This document shows positions 22,773-24,794 of a stretch of DNA of 24,794 nucleotides, in pieces. The DNA is taken from positions 1 through 24,794 of the forward strand of contig JAVBUE010000092.1 in assembly GCA_031555735.1 (NCBI GenBank), written 5' to 3'. The position numbers and the translations under genes are program-made. The DNA is from JAJDIA01 sp031555735 (GTDB lineage Bacteria > Bacteroidota > Bacteroidia > Bacteroidales > Tannerellaceae). The notes under the pieces were generated by a model that worked only from the letters and a program-made list of their open reading frames with translations, did no database searches and had not been told where the DNA came from. Each line of letters starts with the position of its first letter. Positions within the stretch are counted from its first letter, which is position 1.

Positions 22773-22809
22773 CCATTTTAAAATGGGACACCGGATGTAG
22801 GCGCCTACA
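22773..22809. repeat. Two perfect palindromes
   Basis: CCATTTTAAAATGG at 22773-22786 and TGTAGGCGCCTACA at 22796-22809 are perfect 14 bp palindromes ten bases apart. Just upstream (22739-22769) short GGAA and TTCC elements recur: TGGAATAATGTTCC, then GGAATGGAACAGTG. Such clustered short repeats occur at the ends of some insertion sequences, but no transposase is present here. They could also be regulator sites or transcript-end structures. Confidence 0.6.
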
Positions 22810-22834
22810 GCTATTTCGGCAAAACTGCTTCCAC

Positions 22835-22888
22835 CCTCCACTCATTAGGGTTAATCCGTTGTTTATTATATGGATTACGAAGTGGAGG
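22835..22888. repeat. Inverted repeat with interrupted arms
   Basis: CCTCCACT (22835-22842) and TAATCC (22852-22857) are the complements of GGATTA (22872-22877) and AGTGGAGG (22881-22888), in the nested order needed for a stem. The outer arms contain the TCCAC/GTGGA motif that also recurs through the left-flank inverted repeat and at 22912-22929. It may help end transcription from both sides, but there is no T-run. Confidence 0.5.
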
Positions 22889-22949
22889 ATGCTTTCATTT
22901 TCCTTCCACTACCCTCTTCTCCTTCCACTCGAACACATGCTAAAACTAT

Positions 22950-23037
22950 CATAGGTGGATGTTTGAACAAAGATAGGTGGATGATTGAACAAACATAGGT
23001 AGAAGATTGGACAAGCATAGGTGGATGATTTTAACTG
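22950..23037. repeat. 22 bp tandem repeat CATAGGTGG, four units (right flank)
   Basis: Four units start at 22950, 22972, 22994 and 23016. The first reads CATAGGTGGATG followed by a TTTGAACAAA tail, and the others differ by a few bases. The second unit of the left-flank array (375-396) is nearly the same sequence. The two arrays lie about 22.5 kb apart on either side of the operon. Confidence 0.85.
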
Positions 23038-23084
23038 TTTTACTCGTTGACAAATGTAAAAAACCGATGTCAAAATTTCCATCC

Positions 23085-23194
23085 GTATCTGGATCTTGCA
23101 CAAACAACACCTATATGTTGTTGCAACGACATCCAGATGTTGATAGCACAACATCCAGATGTTGATAAAACAACAACCAGATGCAGATTTTAAT
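23085..23194. repeat. 22 bp-periodic array, five units (right flank)
   Basis: Units start at 23085, 23107, 23129, 23151 and 23173. The third and fourth both begin ACATCCAGATGTTGATA, the first contains TATCTGGATCTTG, and the second begins ACACCTATATGTTG, joining the CACCTAT and ATGTTG modules. It corresponds to the left-flank array at 235-344, also five units with the same period and core. Confidence 0.8.
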
Positions 23195-23230
23195 TATGTC
23201 ATCTTTTTTATCACCGTATTCAAGCGGATG

Positions 23231-23254
23231 TGACATTGTGACATTGTGACATTG
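23231..23254. repeat. 8 bp direct repeat, three copies
   Basis: TGACATTG occurs three times in tandem without interruption. It ends 43 bases before the stop of the minus-strand peptidase gene. It is a candidate slippage or variable-number site, with no other function evident. Confidence 0.9.
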
Positions 23255-23297
23255 CGAACCGGAAGACTCACTGAGAGAAGTGGATGATACCCCTTGT

Positions 23298-24794
23298 TTA
23301 TTTCAGCCAGCGGTCGAGCCAGTTGAAGAAGACGCGCTGGAACAATACGCCGTTTTGCGGTTGGGCGATCCAGTGGTTTTCGTTGGGGAAGAGCAGCATT
23401 TCAGCGGGTATGCCGCGGAGCTTGGCGGCGTTGAAGGCGCTCATGCCCTGCGACGAGAGGATCCGGTAGTCCAGATCACCGTGGGTGACGAGGATGGGTG
23501 TATCCCATTGTTCCACGAAGAGGTGGGGTGAGTTGGCAAAAGTCTTCTGTGCCACCTTATTACTCTTATCCCAGTACGGGCCGCCGAGGTCCCAGTTGGC
23601 AAACCATAGTTCTTCTGTTTCCAGATACTGCTGTTCGAGGTTGAAGATACCTGCATGGGCAATAAAGGCTTTGAAGCGTTTTTGGTGGTGTCCCGCCAGC
23701 CAATAGACGGAGAAACCTCCATAACTGGCTCCCACGGCCCCGAGATGCTCGGCATCCACATACGGCTCCTTCGCCAGGGCGTCGATGGCCGAAAAATAGT
23801 CCTGCATATTCTGTCCGCCGTAGTCGCCGCTGATTTGTTCGAGCCATTCCAGGCCGAAGCCCGGCAGGCCGCGGCGGTTGGGGGCGACGATGATATATCC
23901 GTTGGCCGCCATGATCTGCATATTCCATCGGAAGCTCCAGAACTGGCTCACGGTGCTTTGCGGTCCGCCCTGGCAGTACAGCAACGCCGGGTATTTCTTC
24001 TGCGGATCGAAGTTGGGAGGATACACCACCCAGGTCAGCATCTCCTTGCCGTCGGTGGTCTTGATCCAACGGGGTTCGCTTTTCGCCACGGTGAGCTGGT
24101 CCATGATGGCTTTGTTTTCGAAGCTGATCTCCGTGGCTTCACCCGTTCCCGGGTTGACGTAGAACACTTCCGTAGGGCTTTCCATCGACTGGCGGAGGGC
24201 GATCATCTGTCCCGCCGCCGCGTCCATACCTACGTAGTCGTACTGCCCGGAGGTGACGGGATGGAAATGGGCATCAGTGCCCACATGCCAGATATGCGTG
24301 AGGGCTTCCTTGCAGATGATGGCGTAGAACGACCGGCTGTCGTCCGTCCACCGGAAGGCGTCGATGTTATATTCGAATCCCCGGGTGATCTCCGTCTTTT
24401 CACCCGTAGCGAGGTTGGCGGCGAAGAGGCGTTTGATGTCCGACTCATACCCGTCGCGTTCCTGGCTGATCCAGGCGATCTGTTGGCCGTCGGGCGAGAA
24501 GGCGGGGGCGGTATCGTAGCCCATCATGCCTTCGGAGAGGTTACGTGTTTCTCCCGTCGCTACATTATATAGATAGATATCCGAATTGGTGGAGAGGGCT
24601 TGCTGCATGCCCGTCAGTTTGCGGCTGGCATAGGCGATGAGCTTGCCGTCGGGGCTCCAGGCGAGGTCTTCGATGCCGTTGAGCGGCTTCATCGGACATT
24701 CATACGGCTCTCCTTCCATGATATCGGTGGCGGCGCCCATCTGTCCGTTGGCATCGAAGGAGGCGATAAAGGGGTGGGGGATGGTTTCCACCCA
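23298..24794 (-). CDS. S9-family serine peptidase, C-terminal part
   Basis: The reading frame is open to the window edge, so the N-terminus is missing and the apparent GTG near 24791 is probably internal. About 498 residues are present. The first half is a beta-propeller with PD40/WD40-like blades (LAWSPDGKLIAY, PAFSPDGQQIAW). The second half is the alpha/beta-hydrolase domain of prolyl-oligopeptidase-type enzymes, with catalytic serine in GASYGGF (S356 counting from that GTG), aspartate in HGDLDYRI (D441) and histidine in NENHW (H473). Full-length relatives are about 650-850 residues and often secreted or periplasmic. It is convergent with the operon and on the opposite strand, so it is probably unrelated to it. 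It likely trims peptides during proteinaceous growth. Confidence 0.92.
   Translation of the reverse strand, partial: WVETIPHPFIASFDANGQMGAATDIMEGEPYECPMKPLNGIEDLAWSPDGKLIAYASRKLTGMQQALSTNSDIYLYNVATGETRNLSEGMMGYDTAPAFSPDGQQIAWISQERDGYESDIKRLFAANLATGEKTEITRGFEYNIDAFRWTDDSRSFYAIICKEALTHIWHVGTDAHFHPVTSGQYDYVGMDAAAGQMIALRQSMESPTEVFYVNPGTGEATEISFENKAIMDQLTVAKSEPRWIKTTDGKEMLTWVVYPPNFDPQKKYPALLYCQGGPQSTVSQFWSFRWNMQIMAANGYIIVAPNRRGLPGFGLEWLEQISGDYGGQNMQDYFSAIDALAKEPYVDAEHLGAVGASYGGFSVYWLAGHHQKRFKAFIAHAGIFNLEQQYLETEELWFANWDLGGPYWDKSNKVAQKTFANSPHLFVEQWDTPILVTHGDLDYRILSSQGMSAFNAAKLRGIPAEMLLFPNENHWIAQPQNGVLFQRVFFNWLDRWLK

Larger units (their letters stand above)
22671..23297. other. Gene-free repeat-rich region between convergent genes
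   Basis: It lies between the end of the permease gene and the end of the minus-strand peptidase gene and has no plausible coding sequence. It holds two perfect palindromes, an inverted repeat, two blocks of 22 bp-periodic repeats and an 8 bp triplicate. GGGGTG (22672-22677) can pair with CACCCC (22709-22714), but no T-run follows, so I do not call a terminator. Confidence 0.75.

Overview
The window looks like chromosomal DNA of an anaerobic Bacteroidales-type bacterium with fairly G+C-rich genes. The evidence is a Bacteroidetes-style -7 box (TATATTTG) before the first gene, mostly weak ribosome binding sites, and an S9 peptidase of a kind common in that phylum. I cannot name the genus from sequence alone.

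Layout. Positions 1-853 hold no credible gene. They contain a composite repeat: a 140 bp imperfect inverted repeat enclosing arrays with a 22 bp period, then more 22 bp units, then a hairpin and a promoter-like box. Positions 854-22670 are one uninterrupted run of 16 plus-strand genes, with gaps of 13 bases or less and many ATGA stop/start overlaps, so they probably form one operon of about 21.8 kb. Positions 22671-23297, between two convergent gene ends, carry palindromes and the same family of 22 bp repeats. Positions 23298-24794 (minus strand) are the C-terminal part of an S9 serine peptidase that runs off the window.

The operon has four blocks. (1) A cytoplasmic and isoprenoid block: a small two-cluster ferredoxin with an HdrA-like N-terminus, a radical SAM enzyme, a DUF116-isoprenyl diphosphate synthase fusion, a short prenyltransferase-beta-like alpha/alpha-barrel protein, and a squalene-hopene-cyclase-like class II terpene cyclase with an intact DADDTA motif. 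(2) An exported block: two PQQ-like beta-propellers, an NHL-type propeller and a multi-cluster ferredoxin with near-identical Tat-type leaders, a NosR/NapH-like membrane iron-sulfur protein, and a third PQQ-like propeller on three membrane helices. (3) A cytoplasmic NADH-oxidising block: a NuoE-NuoF (HydC-HydB) fusion and a NuoG/HydA-like iron-sulfur protein with no hydrogenase or molybdopterin domain, followed by a propeller lipoprotein. (4) A MacB/LolD-type ABC transporter with a large FtsX-like permease.

Inference: the genes encode an undescribed electron-transfer system. NADH would be oxidised in the cytoplasm, electrons would cross the membrane through the NosR/NapH-like protein to a Tat-exported ferredoxin and propeller assembly, and a dedicated cyclised isoprenoid would be made by the same operon, perhaps as a membrane cofactor, anchor or exported product. 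No terminal reductase, cytochrome, hydrogenase H-cluster domain or squalene synthase is encoded in the window, so the electron acceptor and terpene substrate are unknown.
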